A stretch of DNA of 14,119 bases from an uncultured Streptococcus sp. (lineage in GTDB: Bacteria > Bacillota > Bacilli > Lactobacillales > Streptococcaceae): the NCBI GenBank assembly GCA_905373305.1, contig CAJPSM010000028.1, forward strand, positions 1 through 14,119, given 5' to 3'. How positions within the stretch are numbered: position 1 is the stretch's first letter; every line of letters begins with the position of its first letter. The translations under genes were made by a program, and so were the position numbers. Shown here piece by piece: positions 6,851-12,592 of this stretch. A model generated the notes under the pieces. That model made no database searches and was not told where the DNA came from. It saw nothing but the letters and a program-made list of their open reading frames with translations.

Positions 6851-7960
6851 CTAAAATTCTGTAAAGAGCAGCTGGATTTCAGGAGTGATGGAAATCCAGT
6901 CATCACGGTGAATCAAGACTCCCTTGGCTTTTTGAGAACGGAGCATATCTTCCAAGGCTGAAACGCCAAATTGGACACGTCCCTTTCCAAGAGATTGACC
7001 TGTTTCTTTATCTGCTACTGTGACAATATCGTGGTAAGAGAAGTTTCCTTCCACTTCTACCACACCCGATAAAAGGAGACTTTTCCCGTTTTTTGAAAGT
7101 GCCTCTGCAGCTCCACCATCTACCCAAATCGTTCCCTGACTTTGAGCATAGAAGGCCAGCCATTGTTTCTGAGTACGAAGTCCCTTCTCTTGCGCAACAA
7201 AGAAAGAACCATCCTTTGTCTCCTCCGCTGCCTCAATCAAGGCATCTGATTTCAGGGACGAGCAAATATAGACTGGCACCCCCGACTCCGTCGCAATCGT
7301 AGCCGCTTTGATTTTTGTTAGCATACCCCCAGTACCATTAGACGAACCTGCTCCACCAGCCATATCAATAATCTCACGATTGATAGTCTCGATTCTCTCC
7401 AAACGTTTAGCTGTTGGATCTGAATTAGGATTTCCAGTATAGAGACCGTCCACATCCGTCAAGAGAACCAAAAGGTCTGCCTGCACCATAGCCGCCACTT
7501 GGGCACTTAGGGTATCGTTATCACCCACCTTAAGTTCGTCAATAACGACACTATCATTTTCATTGATGATAGGAATCGCACCACGATGAAGCAATACAGA
7601 CAAAGCCTGATGAGCATTCTTATAACGACGTTTATCTACAAAATCATCCTGGGTTAGCAAGATTTGCGCGGAGACGATTTGGCTCATGAGGAGGTTGGTT
7701 GTGTATTCTTCTAGGAGCAAACCTTGTCCTACTGCAGCCGAAGCCTGCTTATCAGCAATCTTGGTCGGACGTTTTTTAAAGCCCAAAGCTCCAAAACCAG
7801 CCGCTACTGCCCCAGATGAAACCAAAATCAACTCATGCTCAGCTTCATGCAACATAGCTAATTGTTGGGTAATTACCTTTACTTTACTTCTTGATAAACT
7901 CCCGTCTTCATTTGTCAAGGACGAAGTCCCCACCTTAAAGACGATTCGTTTGTAGTTCAT
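6851..7960 (-). CDS. proB: Glutamate 5-kinase ProB
   Basis: ProB phosphorylates glutamate to gamma-glutamyl phosphate, the committed and normally proline-inhibited step. The N-terminal amino-acid kinase domain (about residues 1-260) shows FKVGTSSLT, LVSSGAVAAGFGALG, the INENDSVVIDELKVGDNDTLSAQVA active-site region and LLTDVDGLYTGNP. The C-terminal part (from about 270, TIWVDGGAAEALSKNGKSLL) is the PUA domain typical of longer ProB proteins. I chose the ATG at 7960 (369 residues, MNYKRIVFKVG) rather than the in-frame ATG at 7981: a GGAGTGAG site stands before 7960, while 7981 would lie almost at the predicted transcription start with no ribosome binding site. The 5' leader is too short for a T-box, unlike proBA in Bacillus subtilis. 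Confidence 0.95.
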   Translation of the reverse strand: MNYKRIVFKVGTSSLTNEDGSLSRSKVKVITQQLAMLHEAEHELILVSSGAVAAGFGALGFKKRPTKIADKQASAAVGQGLLLEEYTTNLLMSQIVSAQILLTQDDFVDKRRYKNAHQALSVLLHRGAIPIINENDSVVIDELKVGDNDTLSAQVAAMVQADLLVLLTDVDGLYTGNPNSDPTAKRLERIETINREIIDMAGGAGSSNGTGGMLTKIKAATIATESGVPVYICSSLKSDALIEAAEETKDGSFFVAQEKGLRTQKQWLAFYAQSQGTIWVDGGAAEALSKNGKSLLLSGVVEVEGNFSYHDIVTVADKETGQSLGKGRVQFGVSALEDMLRSQKAKGVLIHRDDWISITPEIQLLFTEF

Positions 7961-7989
7961 ATTCTCACTCCGATTCTTCATATTTATCC

Positions 7990-7998
7990 ATTATAACA
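7990..7998 (-). promoter_or_regulatory. Extended -10 promoter of proBAC
   Basis: A perfect extended -10 TGTTATAAT lies on the minus strand (TATAAT at 7990-7995), with no good -35 box upstream. Initiation would fall near 7983, giving a leader of about 20-25 bases before proB. It lies directly downstream of the rluD terminator, so proBAC appears to be transcribed independently. Confidence 0.7.
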
Positions 7999-8030
7999 TG
8001 AATGCTTTAAAATAGAAAAGACTTGAAATG

Positions 8031-8060
8031 AAAAAGGTTGAGACGAGGCATCTCAACTCT
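8031..8060 (-). terminator. Rho-independent terminator after rluD
   Basis: A perfect 7-base-pair stem (GTTGAGA with TCTCAAC; arms 8037-8043 and 8051-8057) with a 7-base loop is followed in minus-strand RNA by a C and five U. It starts a few bases after the rluD stop codon and closes the lysR-lspA-rluD unit. The plus strand also has a short T-run after it, so weak bidirectional action is possible. Confidence 0.85.
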
Positions 8061-8061
8061 T

Positions 8062-8961
8062 TTATCTATTCTCAGTTTTACGCAGTCTTTCCAGCGTTTC
8101 TTTAAAAATCTCTGGAATATCTGCTGTGAATTCCAAGGTTTCACCTGTTCTCGGATGAGTAAAACCTAGAGTTCTGGCATGGAGAAATTGTCCATGTCCC
8201 TTCAGGGTCTTTCGAGGACCATAGACCTCATCCCCAGCGACTGGATGGCCAATATAAGCCATGTGGACACGGATTTGGTGGGTACGCCCTGTTTCCAGTT
8301 GCAACTCTAACAAACTATAATCGCCAAAGCGTTCCAAGACTTGAAAACGAGTCACCGCTGGCTTCCCTTTAGCAGTCACTGCCTGTTTCTTACGGTCTTT
8401 TTCACTCCGACCAATCGGTGCTTCAATCACACCACGATCATTTGGCAGATTGCCGTGAACAATCGCCCAGTATTTGCGTAGAGACTTTTTGTCCTTGAGT
8501 TCTTGGGCAAGCGCCAAATGGGCCTCATCATTCTTAGCAATCATGAGCAGACCAGACGTGTCCTTGTCAATGCGGTGAACGATTCCTGGGCGGAGAACCC
8601 CATTGATACCTGACAGGTCCTTGATATGGTACATGAGGGCATTTACCAAGGTCCCACTGGTATGACCAGCACTGGGATGAACTACCATACCCTGAGGCTT
8701 GTTGACAACAGCTACGTCCTCATCTTGGTAGATAATTTCCAGAGGAAGGCTCTCAGCCACATACTCCAAAACTTCTGGTTCTGGCACATGGTAAGTGACG
8801 ACATCCCCCTCTTGAACAGTGTATTTTGCTTTCTTGACTTGGCCATTGACCAAAACTTGTCCTGCTTTGATTTGTTCATTAGCGAGACTACGTGACAATT
8901 CTGTCAGGTCCGACAGAGCCTTATCAAGACGTTGCCCACCCGTTTCAATTTTAATTTCCAT
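8062..8961 (-). CDS. rluD: RluD-type 23S rRNA pseudouridine synthase
   Basis: RluD-family enzymes convert uridines of 23S rRNA helix 69 to pseudouridine in the large ribosomal subunit. The 299-residue protein has an N-terminal S4 RNA-binding domain (about residues 9-60; RLDKALSDLTELSRSLANEQIK, VLVNGQVKKAKYTVQEGD) and a catalytic domain from about 75. The active site is PGIVHRIDKDTSGL, with catalytic aspartate D132. LETGRTHQIRVHM and HPVAGDEVYG are further RluA/C/D-family motifs. The exact uridine targets in streptococci cannot be read from sequence, so an RluD-like enzyme with another site is possible. The ATG overlaps the end of lspA by 11 bases and uses a GAGG site inside lspA. The lspA-rluD pair is widely conserved in Firmicutes. 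Confidence 0.93.
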   Translation of the reverse strand: MEIKIETGGQRLDKALSDLTELSRSLANEQIKAGQVLVNGQVKKAKYTVQEGDVVTYHVPEPEVLEYVAESLPLEIIYQDEDVAVVNKPQGMVVHPSAGHTSGTLVNALMYHIKDLSGINGVLRPGIVHRIDKDTSGLLMIAKNDEAHLALAQELKDKKSLRKYWAIVHGNLPNDRGVIEAPIGRSEKDRKKQAVTAKGKPAVTRFQVLERFGDYSLLELQLETGRTHQIRVHMAYIGHPVAGDEVYGPRKTLKGHGQFLHARTLGFTHPRTGETLEFTADIPEIFKETLERLRKTENR

Positions 8962-9412
8962 TTACTTCCTCTTTAAGCATTGCAATTAATAAAACCATGA
9001 CACCAACTGTCAAATAGCTATCAGCCACATTAAAAATCGCAAAGTTGATAAAGTCTAGGTGAAACATATCCACCACAAAACCTTGACTCATTCTGTCGAT
9101 AAAGTTGCCCAGACCTCCCGCGATTATCAAAGTCAGTCCAAAGACCTGCCAGAGAGAGTCCTCCATGTGCTTATGTAGATACCAAATGGCACCGACCATG
9201 ACGACCAGTGTAATGACAGCAAATAACCACTGCTGGTCTTGCAACATGGAAAAAGCCGCCCCACGATTTTGCAGATAGGTCAAGCTAACGAGATTGGGGA
9301 TCCACGAACGAACTTCACCTAGTGGAATCTGCTGGACAACATAATTCTTGACCAACTGATCCAGCCCAATCAAAAGCAGTACAATCACTGCCACTATTCC
9401 TCTTTTTTTCAT
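8951..9412 (-). CDS. lspA: Lipoprotein signal peptidase II, LspA
   Basis: LspA is the membrane aspartyl protease that removes the signal peptide from diacylated prolipoproteins. The 153-residue product is full length with four predicted membrane segments (about residues 5-22, 60-80, 88-105 and 125-147). Family motifs are present in order: DQLVKNYV, LQNRGAAFSM, GGLGNFIDRM, GFVVDMFHLDF and FNVADSYLTVGV. The catalytic aspartate pair corresponds to D115 (VVDM) and D131 (NVADS). The ATG overlaps the stop codon of the LysR gene as ATGA, and its 3' end overlaps rluD by 11 bases, so all three are probably translated from one mRNA. This ties lipoprotein processing to a regulator gene, an arrangement noted under findings. 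Confidence 0.97.
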   Translation of the reverse strand: MKKRGIVAVIVLLLIGLDQLVKNYVVQQIPLGEVRSWIPNLVSLTYLQNRGAAFSMLQDQQWLFAVITLVVMVGAIWYLHKHMEDSLWQVFGLTLIIAGGLGNFIDRMSQGFVVDMFHLDFINFAIFNVADSYLTVGVMVLLIAMLKEEVNGN

Positions 9413-10317
9413 GATTTCCTCTTCTGATCAAAATATTCTTGCATAACCTCAACGAAGAGTGTCCCAGCTTGACTCAGCTCCACTTCTTCCCGTTTGACAT
9501 AAACCATGCGGTTATCTAAATTATCCTTGAGATGAATAACTGTAATGCCGTTAACACTGTCACTATCTAAAAATCCAGACCCAGTCGCATAAGCATCCGT
9601 CCGCTCCAAAATACCGTTCAAGGTAGCACGGTCAGTCACATTGAACATCTGGGAGCTAGCACTGGTATCGACAAAGTTCTCTGAATAGTAAAGGTACTCA
9701 TCCTTTTCCTGAGTAAAGCGAACTGTTGGTAAATCAGCTAAATCCTCCATGACCAGTTCTTCTTTTTCCGCCAAGGGATGTCCTTCACGCAGATAGATGT
9801 GGGTATGAAAAGGAATCAGCTCAATGACTTCGAGACCTAACTTTTCAACCCGTTGCATAATTCCCTTTTGATTTTGATTGTTGAGGTAGATAATCCCAAT
9901 CTCACTGTGACCCTGAGCTACTTCATCTAGGATTTGAACTGTAGTAGACTCAAAAATACGGAAGTTTTTGTAGTCAGGATAGCGCTCTGAAAAAGCCGTA
10001 ATCGTTGGTGGCAAAAAGTCATAGTGCTGACTAGCAATAGAGAATTCATCTTTTTCTTCCTCAGGATTGGCATACTGGTTTTGAAAAACATCAAATCCTT
10101 TAACTAATTCCTGCGCTTTTTCGTAAAATTCCATACCACGACGGGTCAAGAAAGTCCCTGAGCTGGTCCGACGAAAAATCTTAAAACCTAGCTCTTTTTC
10201 CAAATCACGAACAGAAATTGACAGACTCGGCTGACTAACATACATCTTTTCAGCAGCTTCACGGAAAGTACCACTATTGGCAATAGCCACAACATAGCGT
10301 AATTGTTGAATGTTCAT
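9409..10317 (-). CDS. cpsY: LysR-family transcriptional regulator (CpsY/MtaR-like)
   Basis: The 302-residue protein is a full-length LysR-type regulator. The N-terminal winged helix-turn-helix (about residues 1-60: MNIQQLRYVVAIANSGTF, REAAEKMYVSQPSLSISVRDLEKELGF) is followed by a linker helix and an effector-binding domain (about 90-295, including EIGIIYL and ERTDAYATGSGFL). Length and N-terminus recall the streptococcal CpsY/MtaR group, reported to control methionine uptake or synthesis and surface properties; this assignment is from memory and the targets are not shown by the window. Its own promoter lies at 10346-10373. Its stop overlaps the lspA start, so it is the first gene of a lysR-lspA-rluD unit. 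The ribosome binding site is unusual, a G-run (GGGGGT). No divergent target gene is present, unlike many LysR loci. Confidence 0.85.
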   Translation of the reverse strand: MNIQQLRYVVAIANSGTFREAAEKMYVSQPSLSISVRDLEKELGFKIFRRTSSGTFLTRRGMEFYEKAQELVKGFDVFQNQYANPEEEKDEFSIASQHYDFLPPTITAFSERYPDYKNFRIFESTTVQILDEVAQGHSEIGIIYLNNQNQKGIMQRVEKLGLEVIELIPFHTHIYLREGHPLAEKEELVMEDLADLPTVRFTQEKDEYLYYSENFVDTSASSQMFNVTDRATLNGILERTDAYATGSGFLDSDSVNGITVIHLKDNLDNRMVYVKREEVELSQAGTLFVEVMQEYFDQKRKS

Positions 10318-10345
10318 CTTTTACCCCCAACTTCTCTATCTGTTC

Positions 10346-10373
10346 ATTATACCATATTTCAGAACTTTTCCAA
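10346..10373 (-). promoter_or_regulatory. Promoter of the lysR-lspA-rluD unit
   Basis: On the minus strand an extended -10 TGGTATAAT (TATAAT at 10346-10351) lies 16 bases after TTGGAA (10368-10373), four of six -35 matches. The start near 10339 gives a leader of about 22 bases. It is the clearest sigma-A promoter in the window. Confidence 0.75.
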
Positions 10374-10441
10374 AAAGGAAAAGATATCCATCACAAACTC
10401 AAAGCTAACTACTCTCTATTAAATTAAATATAGATATCAAA

Positions 10442-10477
10442 ACAAAAAATAGGCTCTCCGAAAATTCGGAAAGCCTT
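10442..10477 (-). terminator. Rho-independent terminator of the rplU-prp-rpmA operon
   Basis: Minus-strand RNA forms a 12-base stem with one G-U pair (AGGCTTTCCGAA arm at 10465-10476, with 10451-10462) and a tight central loop, followed by AUUUUUUGUUUU. It lies about 75 bases after the rpmA stop codon and stops transcription before the lysR promoter region. Confidence 0.88.
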
Positions 10478-10497
10478 ATTTAATGCTACTTCTAGCT

Positions 10498-10525
10498 TCC
10501 TCGCCTTAAAATATCAAGGCTCGGG
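10498..10525 (-). other. Imperfect hairpin between rpmA and its terminator
   Basis: The segment can fold as GCCTT...AAGGC extended by imperfectly pairing GAGG/CTCGGG flanks around an A/T-rich loop. It has no following T-tract, so it is not itself a terminator. It may protect the mRNA 3' end or be a processing site; this is an inference from position. Confidence 0.35.
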
Positions 10526-10552
10526 ATAAAAAGGTTCACTGGACCTTTTTAT
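10526..10552 (-). other. Hairpin overlapping the rpmA stop codon
   Basis: A perfect 10-base stem (ATAAAAAGGT at 10526-10535 with ACCTTTTTAT at 10543-10552) closes a 7-base loop. The rpmA stop codon (10549-10551) lies in the 5' arm of the RNA. A five-U run follows within the 3' arm, so it could act as a weak first terminator; the plus strand shows a longer T-rich tail. Confidence 0.5.
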
Positions 10553-10842
10553 TTTGCGATTGGGTAAACAGAAACCTGCTTTTTATCGCGACCTTTACGT
10601 TCAAAGCGTACTACGCCTTCAACTTTAGCGAACAAAGTATCGTCTCCACCACGTCCAACGTTTACACCTGGGTAGATGTGTGTACCACGTTGACGGTAAA
10701 GGATTGATCCACCTGTTACAGTTTGTCCGTCAGCTGCTTTAGCTCCAAGACGTTTCGCTTGTGAATCACGTCCGTTTGATGTAGAACCTCCACCTTTTTT
10801 GTGGGCGAAAAGTTGCAAGTTGTTAAGAGTCATTTTTAACAT
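10549..10842 (-). CDS. rpmA: 50S ribosomal protein L27 with Prp-cleaved N-terminal extension
   Basis: L27 sits near the peptidyl-transferase centre of the 50S subunit, its N-terminus reaching toward the tRNA acceptor ends. The mature part begins HKKGGGSTSNGRDSQAKRLGAK and continues through GGSILYRQRGTHIYPGVNVGRGGDDTLFAKVEG, all typical. The first 13 residues, MLKMTLNNLQLFA, form the extension found in Firmicutes; the LNNLQLFA/HKKG junction resembles the site cut by the protease Prp. The 97-residue length agrees with an extended L27. The ATG at 10842 follows a GGAGG site. A second ATG (fourth codon) exists but has poorer spacing. It is the last gene of rplU-prp-rpmA, 16 bases after prp. Confidence 0.97.
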   Translation of the reverse strand: MLKMTLNNLQLFAHKKGGGSTSNGRDSQAKRLGAKAADGQTVTGGSILYRQRGTHIYPGVNVGRGGDDTLFAKVEGVVRFERKGRDKKQVSVYPIAK

Positions 10843-10858
10843 AATGTTTTCCTCCGTG

Positions 10859-11203
10859 TTAGTTTTCTGTGATAACTCTGGTTTGGACGAACTCAGAAGA
10901 GTTCTCCGATAAGTTTGCCATACCTAAGAAAAATGATTCGAAGAATAACTGGGTCATTTCTCTCTGGTGCGAAGGAAGATCCGCTGGTATTTCAACCTTT
11001 AGAAAGCCACCTTCATCTTCGTTTAATTCTAAGATTGGTTCATAGCCTGCAAATTTCTCAATGGAATTGATAAAGTTAATGGCAAGCGTAGAAACCGATG
11101 CACACACGACATCTAAGCCGTATTCGCCACTCTCGGCGTGTCCAGTAATTTCCGCACTCCTCAGCTCGCCATCTTCGGCTCTCTCAAAGACTGCTTGTAT
11201 CAT
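10859..11203 (-). CDS. prp: Ribosomal-processing cysteine protease Prp
   Basis: Prp (YsxB in Bacillus) removes the N-terminal extension of ribosomal protein L27 so that it can function in the ribosome. The 114-residue protein carries the proposed catalytic pair H22 (ITGHAESG) and C34 (YGLDVVCASVS), at the same spacing and positions known for the Staphylococcus aureus enzyme; D31 is also present. The rest is a compact fold with a charged C-terminal part containing FFLGMANLSENSSEFVQTRV. The ATG at 11203 follows AAGGAGA, itself just after the rplU stop codon. Lying between the L21 and L27 genes, it is made together with its substrate. Older annotations call it a hypothetical ribosomal protein or DUF464 protein. 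Confidence 0.95.
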   Translation of the reverse strand: MIQAVFERAEDGELRSAEITGHAESGEYGLDVVCASVSTLAINFINSIEKFAGYEPILELNEDEGGFLKVEIPADLPSHQREMTQLFFESFFLGMANLSENSSEFVQTRVITEN

Positions 11204-11218
11204 GTGTTCTCCTTAAAA

Positions 11219-11533
11219 TTAAGCGTTGATTGCGTTGATGACAACTTTTGTATATGGTTGACGGTGACCTTGTTTACGGTGGCTACCTTTTTTAGGTTTG
11301 TACTTGTAAGTAACAACTTTCTTTTGTTTTCCTTGTTTTTCAACAGTTCCAACAACAGTAGCTCCTGAAACAAGTGGAGTTCCGACAACAGTGTTTTCAC
11401 CACCAACAAGAACAACTTCGTTAAAAGTAACTTCTTGACCAGCTTCAACGTTCAATTTTTCAACGTAAACTGCTTGACCAACTTCAACTTTAACTTGTTT
11501 TCCGCCAGTTTTGATAATTGCGTATGTGCTCAT
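11219..11533 (-). CDS. rplU: 50S ribosomal protein L21
   Basis: L21 binds 23S rRNA and is one of the large-subunit proteins. The 104-residue product starts MSTYAIIKTGGKQVKVEVGQ and ends with the basic segment VTYKYKPKKGSHRKQGHRQPYTKVVI, the conserved RNA-binding tail of L21. The ATG at 11533 is preceded by a near-perfect AGGAGGTG ribosome binding site, as expected for a highly expressed gene. It is the first gene of rplU-prp-rpmA and is preceded by two candidate promoters and a leader that may carry autoregulatory structure, since L21 leaders are known in other Firmicutes. Confidence 0.98.
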   Translation of the reverse strand: MSTYAIIKTGGKQVKVEVGQAVYVEKLNVEAGQEVTFNEVVLVGGENTVVGTPLVSGATVVGTVEKQGKQKKVVTYKYKPKKGSHRKQGHRQPYTKVVINAINA

Positions 11534-11623
11534 TATGCACCTCCTATGATTTTTAGGGTTTCCCCGTATTTTGTGAAGACTCGCCTAGCATCGTGGGACG
11601 AACCACTTAAAAGATGAGCTCTA
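11534..11623 (-). promoter_or_regulatory. Untranslated leader of rplU, possible L21 leader RNA
   Basis: About 85 transcribed bases separate the nearer promoter from rplU. They contain short inverted repeats such as GTGG...CCAC around 11593-11606 and a GGG-GAAA-CCC element near 11559-11568 just before the ribosome binding site. L21 leader RNAs are established in Bacillales, but I cannot confirm that this sequence matches that family without a covariance search. Confidence 0.35.
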
Positions 11624-11632
11624 AGTATAACA
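11624..11632 (-). promoter_or_regulatory. Downstream promoter P2 of rplU operon
   Basis: An extended -10 TGTTATACT (TATACT at 11624-11629) lies on the minus strand without a recognisable -35 box. Initiation would be near 11617. Confidence 0.6.
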
Positions 11633-11675
11633 AAGTTTTAATTTTGTATACGACGAGCAACGATGTTCGTGCGGT

Positions 11676-11691
11676 TGCACAGGACTGTGCA
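11676..11691 (-). repeat. 16-base perfect palindrome between the rplU promoters
   Basis: TGCACAG and CTGTGCA flank a two-base centre. RNA from the upstream promoter would carry it within its first 25 bases as a 5' hairpin; as DNA it could be a dimeric-protein binding site. Which is true cannot be told from sequence. Confidence 0.6.
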
Positions 11692-11705
11692 TAGTCAACT
11701 CTTCA

Positions 11706-11734
11706 AGTATAGCATATCTTCTTTTTTCTTACAA
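11706..11734 (-). promoter_or_regulatory. Upstream promoter P1 of rplU operon
   Basis: On the minus strand TTGTAA (11729-11734, four of six matches) and an extended -10 TGCTATACT (TATACT at 11706-11711) are separated by exactly 17 bases. The start is expected near 11699. It lies directly after the DUF1275 gene, whose stop codon is only about 17 bases upstream of the -35. Confidence 0.7.
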
Positions 11735-11750
11735 GTAAAATCAATCAAAT

Positions 11751-12437
11751 TTAAGCTTTTTCTTTCCCTTTCTTCCTCCAAGAAGCAAAAAACATACTGA
11801 AGTAAAAGATACTCATCATAAGAGGAATACCTAAAATTGTCTTCTCCTGATAGTAAATCGTCAGATAAGCTGAAAAAACAACTCCAAAGACAAAACTGCT
11901 AAGCAAGCTAACAAAAATCAAGCCCTCTCGTAGGAAAGGTGTATGCTTAGTCCGAAAATAATCTCCAAAAGCCAACATGGTTCGTTTGATATTCCCCGTC
12001 ATAAAAGCGTTATTATAGGCAATACCCGAAACTTCTCCAAAAGCAGTTGTTACCAGTCCCATACAAAAGGCTAAAGGCGGTACTAGATAGATATTGTCAA
12101 CTGTCAAGGGAACAAACCCAATGATTATGGATAAGATCGCGAGTGGTATCAATGACAAAATTGGCTTTTTCACAATTCTCAATTTTTCCTTATAAACTGT
12201 CAGTAAAAAGACCCCCATCATAAAGGAAATCAAGGTCATTACTTTGGCACTGGCATCTGACACATTATGTTGAATGAGTCCTACTGATAGAAAAACTACA
12301 TTTCCAGTCTGTCCTGCCACAAGGGTATTTCCTCGCACGATAAAGGTATAGGCATCAACATATCCTGCGCAAAAAGTCAAAAAAAGCGCTAGCCTTTTAG
12401 ACTGACGTGATATTTTTCTTATTGGTAATAATCTCAT
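11751..12437 (-). CDS. DUF1275 (YoaK-like) membrane protein of unknown function
   Basis: This 228-residue integral membrane protein belongs, by appearance, to the DUF1275/YoaK group; no biochemical role is established that I can name. Family-like motifs are FCAGYVDAYTFIV (residues 22-34), GQTGNVVFLSVGL (42-54) and NNAFMTGNIKRTMLAFGDY (142-160). Hydrophobic segments are at about 15-33, 42-55, 66-82, 92-111, 116-134, 173-196 and 201-219, with a basic C-terminus (WRKKGKEKA). The ATG at 12437 follows a strong GAAGGGGGAG site. It has its own extended -10 promoter at 12474-12482 and points away from the oxidoreductase gene. No terminator is seen before the rplU promoters, so readthrough into the ribosomal operon is possible. 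Confidence 0.82.
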   Translation of the reverse strand: MRLLPIRKISRQSKRLALFLTFCAGYVDAYTFIVRGNTLVAGQTGNVVFLSVGLIQHNVSDASAKVMTLISFMMGVFLLTVYKEKLRIVKKPILSLIPLAILSIIIGFVPLTVDNIYLVPPLAFCMGLVTTAFGEVSGIAYNNAFMTGNIKRTMLAFGDYFRTKHTPFLREGLIFVSLLSSFVFGVVFSAYLTIYYQEKTILGIPLMMSIFYFSMFFASWRKKGKEKA

Positions 12438-12473
12438 TTTCTCCCCCTTCTCATTTCATCTACTTATCTAAAT

Positions 12474-12482
12474 ATTGTACCA
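12474..12482 (-). promoter_or_regulatory. Candidate extended -10 promoter of the DUF1275 gene
   Basis: TGGTACAAT (TACAAT at 12474-12479) lies on the minus strand with no convincing -35. Initiation near 12467 gives a leader of about 30 bases. Confidence 0.5.
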
Positions 12483-12528
12483 CTTTCTTTGAGAAATTCG
12501 TAGTCCATTTGAAAATTTTTACCATCTG

Positions 12529-12558
12529 TTGGATAGTCCTTCTTTTCTATGTTATAAT
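12529..12558 (+). promoter_or_regulatory. Promoter of the oxidoreductase-helicase pair
   Basis: A consensus TATAAT (12553-12558) with an upstream TG (TGTTATAAT) lies 18 bases after a poor -35 TTGGAT (12529-12534). Initiation near 12565 gives a leader of about 28 bases with an AAAGGAG ribosome binding site. It faces away from the DUF1275 promoter, about 55 bases from it. Confidence 0.72.
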
Positions 12559-12592
12559 GAAGGAAGGATTTGAAGTCGGAAAAGGAGTATTT

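Noticed and set aside
7961..7981. Upstream ATG of proB at 7981
   Set aside because: It falls at or next to the predicted transcription start and lacks a ribosome binding site, while the ATG at 7960 has GGAGTGAG at proper spacing.
7961..8061. T-box or other amino-acid riboswitch ahead of proB
   Set aside because: Only about 20-25 transcribed bases precede the start codon and the one hairpin present is the rluD terminator upstream of the promoter.
11200..11448. Minus-strand 82-codon frame inside rplU in another phase
   Set aside because: Leucine/lysine-rich low-complexity translation caused by the repetitive lysine and valine codons of L21; fully overlapped by the real gene.
12407..12592. Extended N-terminus for the oxidoreductase (387 residues)
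   Set aside because: The extra 62 codons run through the promoter and ribosome binding site and into the divergent gene; the family begins at the Rossmann motif right after 12593.
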